From contig OY757017.1 of NCBI GenBank assembly GCA_963580285.1, positions 13,652,538 to 13,716,537 on the forward strand: a stretch of DNA of 64,000 nucleotides, in the 5' to 3' direction. Position numbers and translations under genes: made by a program. The notes beneath the pieces were generated by a model, which saw only the letters and a program-made list of their open reading frames with translations, searched no databases and was not told where the DNA came from. This stretch comes from Lucinisca nassula (Eukaryota > Mollusca > Bivalvia > Lucinida > Lucinidae). Position 1 is the stretch's first letter, and the number at the start of each line of letters is the position of its first letter. This document shows positions 1 to 10,168 of the stretch, piece by piece.

Positions 1-318
1 CGTATAACATTTATATTTTACCCAATCTTTTTATATCGAAGAACGGAACGATTTTACGAAATTGGGTGCTGAAGTCATTGCGGTTATAATTTTTTTCTGT
101 ATTTATATACTAAGTCACCATAAAATTCGGGTTCCGATAGACCGTCTTGCAGAAGAGATTTAAGTCCAATAATGAATTTTGAAATTAAATCAGAATGACG
201 TCTATACAATTTTGAAAAGGCTTTACGTAGTTTATGGTACCGACAACCCTGATTAAGAAGTTTAGCCGTTAACAATTTATTACGAGTGTTGAGTCAGTTA
301 CATGACTACACACTCTAG
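1..318 (-). pseudogene. Reverse-transcriptase element, C-terminal fragment
   Basis: Read on the minus strand this encodes the region just after the RT palm of a retroelement. The readable part includes LLTAKLLNQGCRYHKLRKAF followed by GLSEPEFYGDLVYKYRK. The same motifs recur at 36,862-37,530 and 41,416-41,797, so this is a dispersed family. A frameshift separates the upstream SHVTD motif from the LLTAKLL segment. The fragment runs off the left edge, and at about 318 it meets a plus-strand copy of the same family. I recognise the protein as a YLDD-type RT common in invertebrate genomes. I could not decide whether it belongs to the Penelope-like elements or to another clade. Confidence 0.75.
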
Positions 319-1027
319 CTGTGCGCCTCTTGTTGCAGATGTTTTTATTTTGTTACGAGAGAGATTTCGTATTGTCTCTGTCTGCTGAAACTCAGGCTGT
401 TGTAATTGATGCGTTTAATTCAGAGTCTAGTTATCTGGATGACAATTTATATTTTGAGCAGATGGTTGACAAGATGTATCCCCCTCAACTAAAACTGAAT
501 AGGGCTAATTCTTTGGATACTGCATTTGGATCTGTCGGTCTCTAATTGTATAATCTCATCTAAGATATACGACAAATGGGAAGATTTTGACTTTAATAGT
601 GTAAATCTCCCGTTCTTGTACGGGGATGTCCTCCGTTCTCCTTCATATGGAGTATATATATATATTTCTCAACTTCGTTTCGCTAGAATTTCATCTCATG
701 TTGACGATTTCAACCCATTTACTACCCGAAACCCCATAACGGGTACCCTGGCAAACAGAGCAGGCCTAGATCAGACACCGCAGAACGCGGCGTCTGATCA
801 GGGCCTCGACTGTTTGCTAAAAGTTCAGTCATTTTCCAAATAAATGTTGATGAAAATACAACCTGACACCCCTAATGTTTGAAATGAACTCCTGCTATAC
901 ATAATGAGGAAGATTCCATTTAGTACAAAAAGGGTTAATAATCACTGCTAAGCTTCTTCAACAGGGCTATCGGCATCATAAACTTAGTAAAGTATTTTCT
1001 ATACTTTATCGACGGCACTCAGAATGA
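319..1027 (+). pseudogene. Reverse-transcriptase element, YLDD palm fragment interrupted by a MITE
   Basis: The plus-strand frames give RT palm sequence: an FLFCYERDF stretch, then the catalytic-type SSYLDD motif at about 430-445. After a frameshift near 535 come SKIYDKWEDFDF and SHVDDFN, ending at about 710. The gene resumes at 931 with LLITAKLLQQGYRHHKL and stops at 1,027. The gap is a ~220-bp MITE. Two frameshifts and the insertion make it non-functional. The 5' end lies exactly where the minus-strand copy begins, giving a head-to-head pair. Confidence 0.75.
711..930. mobile_element. piggyBac-like MITE with GATCAGACGCCGC-type hairpin
   Basis: This non-autonomous element interrupts the RT open frame. 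Its right end reads AAAAAGGGTTAA, and its left end is the degraded counterpart TTCAACCCATTT. CCC next to TTAA is the piggyBac signature. The centre contains an inverted repeat around 'cagaacgcggcgtctgat' flanked by gcaaacag/ctgtttgc-type sequence. Related copies lie at 9,956, 25,153, 31,237 and 51,170. Confidence 0.65.
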
Positions 1028-1033
1028 GTTGAT

Positions 1034-1312
1034 TTTGTTTGTTTGTATTGGACTTTAACGGTCCAGTCAACACTATTTTAGATCGTTTTTGAGCCGGTCC
1101 GTTTACCTATCCACACTTTTCCTGGGCAGGCTTATACGCCAGAGGTTTACCGGTACAGTGCACATTCTTTCACCAGAAACTGACAACTGCCCTTCTTGAA
1201 TCAGCGGAAGGGTGAGAATGACCGTAGAAAAGATGTCATGATCAATCTCCACGAGAGAATGTTGCCGACCCCGGTAGGAATCGAACCCGCGTCCTCCTGC
1301 TACCGAGACCGG
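1034..1312 (-). repeat. tRNA-derived SINE, family A
   Basis: On the minus strand the element starts with a tRNA-like head containing a B-box-like GGTTCGATTCC (rc of ~1,270-1,285). A conserved body with 'cagtttctggtgaaagaatgtgc' homology follows, and the 3' tail ends in GTTAAAGTCCAATACAAAC. Other copies lie at 15,978, 20,040, 22,115, 33,140, 34,322 and 49,245. Part of the head is deleted relative to those copies: the 'gatcaccagtcagacgcgc' stretch is absent. Confidence 0.75.
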
Positions 1313-1730
1313 CCTGAACTAGTTGATAAATAAAGAGTTAGTTTATAGACACTTCTGGAACAGGGCTGATCCAAATCAGAGTTTTTCGGAGATTTGGTTA
1401 ATAAATTCCGAAAAATTACAAAGAAATCTGATTGGCAGAATCAATTCAAAAAGATAATTAAACGCCATAAAAGAATCAGGTACAATATAAGTATTATGTG
1501 TGTGCCGTGTGGCGGCCATAAAAAGTCTCCTCCCCGTGCACCGCCATAGGGCAGATTATATTTTCTTTTCATTGAGCCCATTTTTGTTGATTTGAACATC
1601 GAATATCGCTTAAGAACCTGTATGAAGAGACACAATAAAACCGAGTCCCCGATTTTCGTTCTTTTATGTGTTCTTTGTTTCCAAAAGCAACATTTTAGCT
1701 TCTTATTACGCGACAGCCAGCATGCCTAGT
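1313..1730. other. No recognisable gene
   Basis: This is AT-rich sequence with only short chance frames. I see no domain, repeat boundary or RNA gene until the hairpin-MITE remnant that begins at about 1,731. Confidence 0.5.
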
Positions 1731-1869
1731 GAGGCGGTTCTAACGAGTGTTCACAATCTATATTTTGAGCAGAAATAAGAAACATATCACAAATTTTCGT
1801 CATAAAATGTTCTTTTTTACGGCGATAAAGGTGGCAATGTATTTGTATAGGCGTGTTTTCGTAATGTTT
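1731..1869. repeat. Hairpin-core MITE, right half
   Basis: It starts inside the hairpin core (gaggcggttctaacgagt), continues through the conserved 'ttttgagcagaaataagaaa' shoulder, and ends in GGCGTGTTTTCGTAATG. That last sequence is the terminal inverted repeat of the family described at 21,521. The left arm and half of the stem are missing. Confidence 0.75.
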
Positions 1870-2039
1870 TCCTGGACATCTATTTCTATATTTTCGCAGA
1901 TTTAGACATCGCTGGTTCAAGAGCGACACTTGTTTGATAATTGTCAGCATTAAATTACACAAACTTGCAAGTAAAAACTAGCTCTTTCTCTTTACATGAC
2001 TTCTGTATACTGAATGTATGTGATTTTAGCTAATGAGAC

Positions 2040-3533
2040 CGAAGGTCATGCTGACCATGAGATGACAGGCATCGTCGTTGGTCGTCCGTCGTGTGTGCGT
2101 AAACCTTTCTTTTTAACACTCTATAGAGGCCACAGTTTACGGTCAATCATGACGAGACTTAGTCAGATTGAAGATCATGATAATGTGTCGGTCAAGTTCG
2201 AATATGGGTCATGTCGGGTCAAAAAGTAGGTCAGTAGGTCAAATCATAGGGAAACCTTGTTAACACACTAGAGGCCACAGTTTTGGTCCATTCATCATCA
2301 AACTTGTTCAGAATGATCGACTTGATAATATCCCGGTCAAGTTTGAATGTGTCATGTCGGATCAAAACAGGTCAGGGGGTCAAATCATAGAAAAACTTTG
2401 TTAACACTCTAGAGGCCACTGTTTTTGTCAAATCATCACCAAACTTGCTCAGAATGATCATCTTGACAATACATCGGTCATGATCGAATATGGGTCATTG
2501 CGGGTCAGAAATTAGGTCGAATCATAAAAAAACCTTCTGAACACTCAAGAATGTTTTGTCCAATTATCATCAAACTTGCTCAGAATTATCATATTGACAA
2601 TATCTAGATCAGGTTCGAATATGGGCCATGACGGGTCAAAAAAGTTGGTCATAGAAAAACCTTGTTAACACTGTAGAGGCCACCGGTTTGGTCCAATTAT
2701 CATCAAACTTGCACAGAATGATCACCTTGACAATATCTCTGTCATGTTTGAATTTGGATCGTGTTGCATCAAAAAGTAGATCATTAGTTCAAATCGTGGA
2801 AAACCCTTGTTAACACTCTCTAAGAGGCCACAGTTTTAGTCAAATCACCATCAAACTTGCTGAGAATGAGCATTATAGCAATATCCCGGTCAAGTTTGAA
2901 TACAGGTTATAACGGGTTTAAAAGTAGGTCACTAGGTCAAATCATAGACAATCCTTGTGAACACTAGAGGCCCCCGTTGCATAGAGAACCATCCCCTGTG
3001 CAGGTAAAAGATCTATACCGTAAGTACACGATTACTGTGTAGGATTTCATCCTGCCAACCTGGAGTCTATGTAATGTACATGTACCCCTGCACGTATTCC
3101 TCGTGAGGAGGTGTTGCTTTGTTTGATTTGATGTTTAACGTCCCCGTCAACATTACATAGGACATTTTGGAGACGTTGCTTCCAATTTGTGGGCCTTTTA
3201 CCCAACATGAAGATGAAATGACACCTCAAGCCCTGTCGCCCAATGAAACCAATAGGGTTTATAAGCATGGACGATACGACTCGCAACTTTGCCTGGGCAG
3301 GCTTAGTTCATCTAAGCGGTTTATCAGTACTTGTATGTTGTCGGTTTTAGCTCTGCGTGGAAGCATCATACAGCCCATCTATTTCTTCAAGCCCCGATGG
3401 GCTTCTTGATGACCCCGACGTGATAGAGGAGGTGTTGCAGTATATAAAGAAAACTTTGCTCAGATTCATCGTCTTGACAATATCTCAAGTTTGAATATGG
3501 GTCATGTTGGATCAAAAAGTAGGTGAGAAGGTC
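2040..3533. repeat. ~145-bp tandem repeat rich in AGGTCA, about seven units
   Basis: Units restart at about 2,115, 2,259, 2,400, 2,537, 2,665, 2,810 and 2,957, each with a variant of 'ttaacactctagaggccac'. Each unit carries 'catcaaacttgctcagaatgatca' homology and a run of GGGTCA/AGGTCA hexamers. Copies differ by substitutions and small indels, so the array is old. A family B SINE interrupts it at 3,118-3,425. A 4.9-kb Polinton-like element splits a unit at 3,534, and the same unit resumes after 8,418. Confidence 0.8.
3118..3425 (-). repeat. SINE family B with 13-bp target-site duplication
   Basis: This is a full-length copy of the commonest SINE here. Read on the minus strand it runs from a GGGGCTTGAAGAAATAGATGG start to a GACGGGGACGTTAAAC tail. 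GAGGAGGTGTTGC occurs on both sides (3,105-3,117 and 3,426-3,438), a direct trace of target-primed insertion. Other copies are near 8,648, 10,649, 27,667, 30,505, 47,133 and 51,464. Confidence 0.85.
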
Positions 3534-4212
3534 AGTAGTATAGGGTGGCACTATGGGTACCAACTTATAAGTACCAGGTTATAGGTACTAGTACCTATAA
3601 TTTGTTTGGTACCTATAAGTAGGTACCCATAGCTGGAACCCCTTATATCTAAGCTTGACTAGGCAAGGTTGGGCTTTGGAGTGACCAGTAGTTGCTTGTG
3701 CATACCTGGTACCCAAAAACTCTGGGTACCTGAAAATTATGGGTACCGAGCTCTGGGTCACCGGGGTGTGTATCGGGGTACTGCTGGGGACTAAGTCTCT
3801 GGTATTGAAAAGGTTTGTGATAATCTTTCATGGGAGTGTATATTTGGAATCTGAAAGTTTTGAGTACCTATACATTTTCAGTGACTGTTTACCTGGTACC
3901 CATAAATTCTGGGTACCTGAAATTTATGGGTACCAGGTACCTGAAATATTTTTGTCAGGCCTAAGCTTGAAAAATAACTTCATTTTATCGATGATGTAGC
4001 AATATTTTTCTTAGGCTTAATTTTAAAAAGAACTTTTGTGTGTTTGGTAGCCAGTACCCGTAAATCTTCAGTACCTGAAATTTATGGGTACCAGGTACCA
4101 GAAATATTTTGTTAGACTTAATTTTGAAAATAACTTAGTCTCTTGTGTTTGTTGTTGAAAATGTGATAAACCGTCAAGAGGTCCAGGGATGCTACAAGAT
4201 GACATTATGTTG
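3534..4212 (+). repeat. Left terminal inverted repeat (GGTACC-rich)
   Basis: This arm is rich in variants of 'gggtacc' and 'taggtacc' and matches 7,732-8,418 in reverse complement along its whole length. The inner boundary lies near 'gatgacattatgttg' (about 4,212), after which the two sides diverge. Confidence 0.85.
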
Positions 4213-4239
4213 GCCTTGTATCTCAAGACTTCATAGTTT

Positions 4240-4570
4240 AACTGCCACATCTCCACATTCGAATTGTGTAACCTCCACATCTCCACATTAAAATTGTGAA
4301 GCCTCCACATTGATATTGTGGAACCTCCACATCTCCAAATTGAAACTGTGGAGGCAATGTGGAGCAAATGTGGATATAATGCGGAGAATGTGAATCCACA
4401 ATGTGACGATTCCACATGTCCACATCTACACATTCGGCAAGTTTGCAACCAGTCCTTTCTGTCTTCTAAGACTCAGCTTAAAATGCTCAATGTGGAGCAA
4501 TGTGGATGTGATGTGGAGAATGTTGATCCACAATGTGGAGATTCCACACGTCCACGTCTACACATTTAAC
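4240..4570. repeat. TGTGGA/TCCACA minisatellite
   Basis: Short units of 'cctccacatctccacat' and their complements (atgtggagaatgtg) alternate, so the segment is both a minisatellite and locally self-complementary. The open frames across it on both strands come from the repeat and show no protein family signature. Confidence 0.75.
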
Positions 4571-5771
4571 AATTTGGCTATGAAAACCGACTATCCTGAT
4601 CGGTGGGTATCACTAACCGTGTGGTTGGAAAATATAACTTTGGTAGGACCAAGCTGTTTTGAAAACAAAAAAGAACAAGAGAATTAGATGCCGCCTCTGA
4701 CGGCAAACAGCCTCCCCAGTGTGCTTGTGAAGTGCATTATTGGGCTTCCCTGTAACTTGGCACTCCTGGCGATTTGAGATTATCTCGAATACACTTTAGA
4801 ACCACCTGAATGTCTCTATGGACCAGAGTGGCTCCCAGAGCGGAGGCTTTCCAATGTGCGTGGATCCCCTTAAAGCAGCATGAGCAAAGCTACACTCTAC
4901 TCTGTTTAAGCATATATTCGATAACTTCGCATCTGTGGACCAAGCCGGAAAAAACACGCAATGCATTAGTCAAAGACAGCACCCAGTAAGCTAGATCACT
5001 AGCCTGCTTGTAACAAGAAACCACTTTGTATATAAAGTCAACACAAACCAATTTTCAATGAAAATGGTTATGTGATTTCCAAATGAAAATCTTTCTTTTA
5101 AATTTAAGAAAAGCAAGACTATGTTCTATAAGAAATTATAAATTTATAAACTTGTATTTTATTTTTTTTTTTCGAAAAAATTAGGCACCAAAAATTATTT
5201 GACCCCATTTGAGCTACAAATAGCAAAATGATAATGATTTTTATCATATCTATATGTTACTATTTTGAGAGTTTCATTTTGGAAAACCCAATAATACAAA
5301 ATTATACTCAGAGTGGATATTTATCAAGGCGTTTTAAATGCTAGGGAGGTCCAGATTTATCTCTGGTTATTATTTTTTTATCATTTTCTTATTAGTATTA
5401 TCATAACTAACAAACTGTGAATATATATTGAAAGTACCGCATTCCCGGTAAATGTAAGGTCATTGGATTTTCTGAAAATCGGTCTATAGTGATTGTGCCC
5501 ATAGAAACTGAAAGTAGCCAATTCCCGGAAAAACAAGTAAGATCAAGTGAATTTCCGATAATTATAAATAGTAAGAAAAGAAAACTTACTTTTTATGACG
5601 ATATTGAATAATTAATGTAACTTTAAATCTGTCATATTTTGTGTCATATTTTGTGTTTGAAATGCACAGCTTGAACACTGTCATTTTGTAGAAAAGAAAC
5701 TATATAAATATTCAGCGGGACATTGTTAAACATTGAGGGCCCTGATCAGACGCCACACCTGAATAATGATT
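4571..5771. other. Polinton-like element interior, no gene recognised
   Basis: This AT-rich stretch lies between the minisatellite and the penton-like relic. There are poly-A/T tracts near 5,160 and 5,390. A short 'ccctgatcagacgcca' remnant of the piggyBac-like MITE sits at about 5,741. I looked for polymerase, integrase, protease and packaging-ATPase motifs by eye and saw none. Confidence 0.4.
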
Positions 5772-5996
5772 GACTTCTACCTTACACTGCTAAGTGACAG
5801 CTCCATGGACATTTTTCCAACAACAAACAAAACAGTTTTACGGTGAGACTAGATCATCCCATTAACATCAATGAAGAAAACTGGGAAGTTGCATTAGTAG
5901 AAATTATGACACCAGCACAAGTGCTGAACATAACTGAAGAAAATAACTTTTTTCTATTTGGTTTTTCTAGATCAAGGTTACATAAGAAGACATGGT

Positions 5997-6558
5997 TTTG
6001 AGAATTAGAGAGATAATGTTGGTTGGTGCCTGATGCTCTGTCTCTGGTCGGGCTCATCGGAGTCTAACTTTTGGTTTTCTTTTGCTCCAGCATTTCAGTG
6101 GTTTCTTGCTGTCGAGTCCTCACCGTTGTCTCACCTCTGTGGTTCTTTGATTTTTGTGTTCACGGAGATGTTGCACTGATGAGTTAGGAGGCCTTCATGC
6201 GGACTGAACAAATTATTTGTCTAAATCGCGACGGAAGTAAGGGCGAGGATTGTGGCCACGTAAAATCGATTTAAGCCCCCCAGTGGAAATCTTCCACTGA
6301 CCGTTCCGAGGCGGCTCTTCTGTGGCGATTTATTTATGTTGTTGTTTGTTACTTACTGTGTGTATCACTTGTGTCTTTTAATTTTGGATGGCCATATGGC
6401 CATTTTGTGGGAAAGTAACTGTCCTTATGGCCTTCCTTTTGTTTAGGTTTCCATTATGTTCTGGTCGCTTAATGTTTGTATTTCTTTCCCTTTGGAGTCT
6501 TTTATGGGTGGAGTAAGTTAATTGTATCAATTCCTGATCTTTGTTTTACTTCTACTTT
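5997..6558 (+). mobile_element. 3' end of the YLDD RT element, inserted in the penton relic
   Basis: This segment matches, in reverse complement, the 3' untranslated region that follows the RT frame at 40,855-41,400 and 36,262-36,840. It runs from 'aattagagagataatg' to TTGTTTTACTTCTACTT. All copies end at the same base, while the 5' ends vary. That is the usual pattern of target-primed, 5'-truncated retrotransposition. Confidence 0.75.
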
Positions 6559-6691
6559 GAAAATGTCAAAGAAATGTGCAGAAATACGAATGCATGTGAT
6601 AATTTTAAACTGATCATCCCACCTGGTAACTATGTTTCTCCCAATCATTTGTCACAAGAAATGCAATCTTCTATCAATACGTTTGAGAACG

Positions 6692-6741
6692 ACACCGTCT
6701 TGATATGACTGAAAAATTGTTGAAAGTGACGTTTAACCCGA

Positions 6742-6825
<84 letters not shown>
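6692..6825 (+). repeat. SINE family D 3' fragment with (CA)n tail and target duplication
   Basis: The sequence 'gatatgactgaaaaattgtt' followed by GACGTTTAACCCGAATTCACAC is the 3' end of the SINE found complete at 52,540-52,906. The (CA)n tail is about 80 bp. ACGTTTGAGAACG (6,679-6,691) and ACGTTTTAGAACG (6,826-6,838) flank it as a 13-bp duplication with one mismatch. The head and body are absent. Confidence 0.8.
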
Positions 6826-6831
<6 letters not shown>

Positions 6832-7371
6832 TAGAACGTATTATTGAAACATGTAAATGTTGACATTGGAGTTGTTTTTGATGAAAATTCTAAACGCATG
6901 AAAATAATTTGTCAAGATGAAAGACAACCTAGATTACAATTTTCCAAAGAATTTGGAAAGTTATTAGGAGTGAATCGTTCTCTATTCGGAAAACCTATTG
7001 GGAATGAAAAAGATTCATGTCCTTTTAATGTAGACCTAAATGCTCCACATGATACATTTTTCATATATTTAGATATTGCAGATTTTACAAATGTTGGTGA
7101 TGTGAAGGCACCGATTTTGAGAATTGTTCCATTTAATCATACAAAGTATTCTACTTGTTTTCATACAGAATTAAAAATTTTTGACTATGTCCCAGTAGCG
7201 AAATCTTTCATTGACCAAGTTTATATCAGCATAAAAACAGCCACAGGTAAAAGTGTACCTTTTGTGACTGGAAAATCTTTGTTTAAATTACGCTTTAGAC
7301 ACAAACAGTTTTTGAAAATGAGTTTAATACTCTGCACTAATACTAACTTTGTCAGTTTATCAGACTCCTGA

Positions 7372-7731
7372 AAGGAAATAAGATGGTTAGTTCAGAGAAA
7401 CAGACAAAACATCCTGCAAAAAGATGGCCAATGTAAAAAGTTTCCAGTGACACAAATGCCTAGTAAATATGGAACAAGTTGTGGACAAATGCGGTACTTG
7501 ATGAAAAGACTGAACACAGTTCTGAGCAATAAGCTTAGGGAAGGACGGCCCTCCAGATTCTGCAAAATATGTAACACAGAAATTCAACAACTTGCGAAAA
7601 CTAGACATCTGAAAAAAAAAACGTCGTCTGACAGAACCAGGAAGAAAAATGAAACAAAAATCTTCTGATACTCCTAGGAGACCTACGTCTTTACCACTAA
7701 AGAATGTCGAGCATAAAAGAGCTAGTGATCA
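7372..7731 (+). other. Polinton-like interior, unidentified frame
   Basis: A 73-codon plus-strand frame (7,447-7,668) has a CKIC motif and a basic, lysine-rich C terminus. It could be a remnant of another element gene, but I recognise no family and it may be chance. Confidence 0.25.
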
Positions 7732-8418
7732 ACATTATGTCATCTTGTGGTATCCCCGCACCTCTTGAAAGATTATCACACTTCCAATAACAAACACCAG
7801 AGACTAAGTTATTTTCAAAATTAAGTCTAACAAAAAATTTCTGGTACCTGGTACCCATAAATTTCAGGTACTGAAGATTTATGGGTACTGGCTACCAAAC
7901 ACACAAAAAACTAAGTTCTTTTTAAAATTAAGCCTAAGAAAAAAATATTGCTACATCATCGATAAAATGACTAAGTTATTTTTCAAGCTTAGGCCTGACA
8001 AAAATATTTTAGGTACCCGGTACCCATAAATTTCAGGTACCCAGAATTCATGGGTAGCAGGTAAACAGTCACTGAAAATTTATAGGTACTCAAAACCTTC
8101 AGGTACCAGGTATACACTCCCATGAAAGATTATCACAAACCTTTCAAACACCAGAGACTTAGTCCCCACCAGTACCCCGATACACACCCCGGGTACCTAG
8201 AGCTCGGTACCCATAATTTTCAGGTACCATGAATTTATGGGTACCAGGTATGCACACGCAACTACTGATTACTCCAAAGCCCAACCTAGCCTAGTCAAGC
8301 TTAGATAAAGGGGTGTCAGCTATGGGTACCAACTTATAGGTACCAAACAAATTATAGGTACTAGTACCTATAATCTGGTACCTATAAGTTTGTACCTATA
8401 GTGCCACCCTATACTACT
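7732..8418 (-). repeat. Right terminal inverted repeat (GGTACC-rich)
   Basis: Reverse complement of 3,534-4,212, including the terminal GTGCCACCCTATACTACT. The arms differ by scattered substitutions and small indels, so the two copies have been diverging since insertion. Confidence 0.85.
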
Positions 8419-8647
8419 TAGGTCAAATCAGAGAAAACAAAAGGCGACAGTTTTGGTCCGACTTTCATCAAACTTATTCAGAATGATCATTTTGACAATA
8501 TCGTGGTCAGGTGGAGGTATTTTATGAATAGAAGGGTACCTTTTTACATGAAACAAAAACTGCAAAGGGTATGGAGGTGCCGTCAGACCGACTTAATACT
8601 GGTTAATGGTGGTGTGAAAATTAGTACTAGAAACCGCTCTTCGGGTC

Positions 8648-8943
8648 CCGCACATCGGGGCTTGAAGAAATACATGGGCTGCATGATGCTTCCACGCAGA
8701 GCTGAAACCGACCCGCACATGTGTACTGGTAAACAGCTTAGAGGATCTAAGCCTGCCCAGGCAAAGCGGTGCGAGTCGGCTCGTCCATGCTTATAAACCC
8801 TATTGGTTTCATTGGGCGACAGGGCTTGAGATGTCATTTCATCTCAAGGTCGGGTACACGCCCCACAAATTGGAAGCAACGTCTCCAAAATGACCTTTAC
8901 AGTGTTGACGGGGACGTTAAACCTAAAATAAAAACAAACAAAG
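8648..8943 (+). repeat. SINE family B
   Basis: It reads from 'catcggggcttgaagaaata' through 'gggcttgagatgtcatttca' to GACGGGGACGTTAAACC plus an A-rich tail. The plus-strand frame across it is a product of the SINE. Confidence 0.85.
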
Positions 8944-9955
8944 AAACCGTTCTTTGTCACAACAAGACATTGTAATTAAGGCATAACTATACCAAATTTA
9001 GTGACACAGAGGCTTTTCTGATATTTAATCATCAGTGTGTCTCGACCCCAAAGTTATGAAACCGAAACGAACAAAAAGGCAAGACCCGGCAAACACAGCA
9101 CATCCCCCCTCCGAGCACTCACCGACCGACGTAGCTCATGAGACAGGTCAACTGGAGGCATCAGGCAAGAGACCCACCCGCGGACTTGTAGGCGTTTCCC
9201 CCACCGAGCCAACATCAGCAAACATGGCCCACGTTCCACGGAAAACCCGGGCATCAGGAAGAATATGTCCAAAGTAGCGAGACTGCAAAATTTAAAATAT
9301 AACAAAAAGTGGCAACCAAATCCGCTAAGATACATGTCTCACCTGACAAGCAAGTCTTAGTTTTAGAAAAAAAAAATAGAATTTTATACTGCAAAAATTA
9401 AAGATATAATATAGCTATTTAAATCAGTACTTGAGTACTGACGTCAGCACTGTAGTATCAACCTCAGCCCCCAAGTTAGACTGAGTCGGTTCGTCTCCGT
9501 CTATTGCGCTAGGACCTGACCTCAGTGTCTAAAATGTGCCCAGATAGTGCCTTCGTATTATTTCCTTTTTGTTGATGACGTCTTTCAAACGCACCTTTGA
9601 CAATACAGAGCTGACATATGTGTAATGTTGCATGGGTGACCCTCCGACAAAATTGCTCAAACTTCTTCGCTCCAATGAACATGATAGCCACCAGGACCAA
9701 AACTTAAACAACCCTTATAATGATTTCTACTCCTAAATAGCTAGATTGATTCTGAAATAAATTCACAGAAATATTCCTTGGGTCACTGTCAACCACAGCG
9801 GCTCAAACCCTCAACTTCACCTTATATTACATACCATTTCGTTTGCACAATATGGATCAGGGGAGCGATCAAGACCCTCTTGTTAACAATGGTCATGATT
9901 TGGTGCCCGGGTAGATCTGTTGTTGCTTTCTGTACGCTAAACTGGAACTATGAAT
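8944..9955. other. No recognisable gene
   Basis: A GC-richer patch (9,050-9,280) has an 80-codon frame of low-complexity, proline- and threonine-rich sequence with no family signature. The rest is AT-rich, with a short 'gtacttgagtac' palindrome near 9,431. Confidence 0.4.
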
Positions 9956-10168
9956 TTAACCCTTTCTGTACCAAGTTGATTTTTTTCTTTTCTATGGAAG
10001 GAGTTAATTTCGAAATTTAGTGGTGACAGGTTGTGTTTTCCTCAAAATCTATTTGAAACTGGCTGAACGGTTTGCAAACAGTGTAGGCCCAGTTATGCGG
10101 CGTCTGATCTGGGCCTGAACTGTTTGCCGGGGTACTCGTTTTGGGGTTTCCGGTAAAAATTTGGTTAA
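9956..10168. mobile_element. piggyBac-like MITE bounded by TTAA
   Basis: The left end is TTAACCCTTTCTGTACC (TTAA at 9,956-9,959) and the right end is ATTTGGTTAA (TTAA at 10,165-10,168). The body has the family's 'cagtgtaggcccag' and 'gcggcgtctgatctgggcct' segments. A TTAA duplication with adjacent CCC is typical of piggyBac. Confidence 0.7.

Larger units (their letters stand above)
5772..7371 (+). pseudogene. Penton-like minor capsid gene of a Polinton/adintovirus-type element (broken)
   Basis: Three separated stretches resemble the single-jelly-roll penton-like protein of Polintons and adintoviruses. The N-terminal part (5,772-5,952) contains SSMDIFP and, after a frameshift near 5,842, NWEVALVEI. 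The middle part (6,559-6,691) contains IIPPGNYVS. The C-terminal part (6,844-7,371) contains LRIVPF and VPVAKSF. In this family the N-terminal 'WEVGLVEI' and the C-terminal 'LLRIVPV...VPV' motifs are characteristic; that match is from memory. The gene is disrupted by the frameshift, a retroelement fragment at 5,997-6,558 and a SINE fragment at 6,692-6,825, so no functional product is expected. The C-terminal frame of 175 codons has no ATG of its own at the start (it opens on TTG). The major capsid gene normally next to it was not found. Confidence 0.65.
3534..8418. mobile_element. Polinton/Maverick-like deletion derivative, 4.9 kb
   Basis: The element interrupts one unit of the ~145-bp tandem repeat, so both ends can be placed to the base. 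It begins AGTAGTATAGGGTGGCAC and ends with the inverted complement. It is flanked by AAGGTC (3,528-3,533) and TAGGTC (8,419-8,424), a 6-bp duplication with one change. The terminal inverted repeats are about 680 bp long. Polintons are known for long TIRs, 6-bp target duplications and 5'-AG ends. Intact ones are 15-20 kb and carry polB, integrase, protease and ATPase genes. I see none of those here, only a broken penton-like gene. Later insertions (RT fragment, SINE fragment) show that it is old. Confidence 0.72.

Noticed and set aside
5854..6057. Minus-strand frame opposite the penton-like gene
   Set aside because: It is antisense to the recognisable capsid-type sequence and runs into the RT insertion.
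9035..9277. 80-codon proline/threonine-rich frame in a GC-richer patch
   Set aside because: No family signature, splice context or conservation evidence could be seen.
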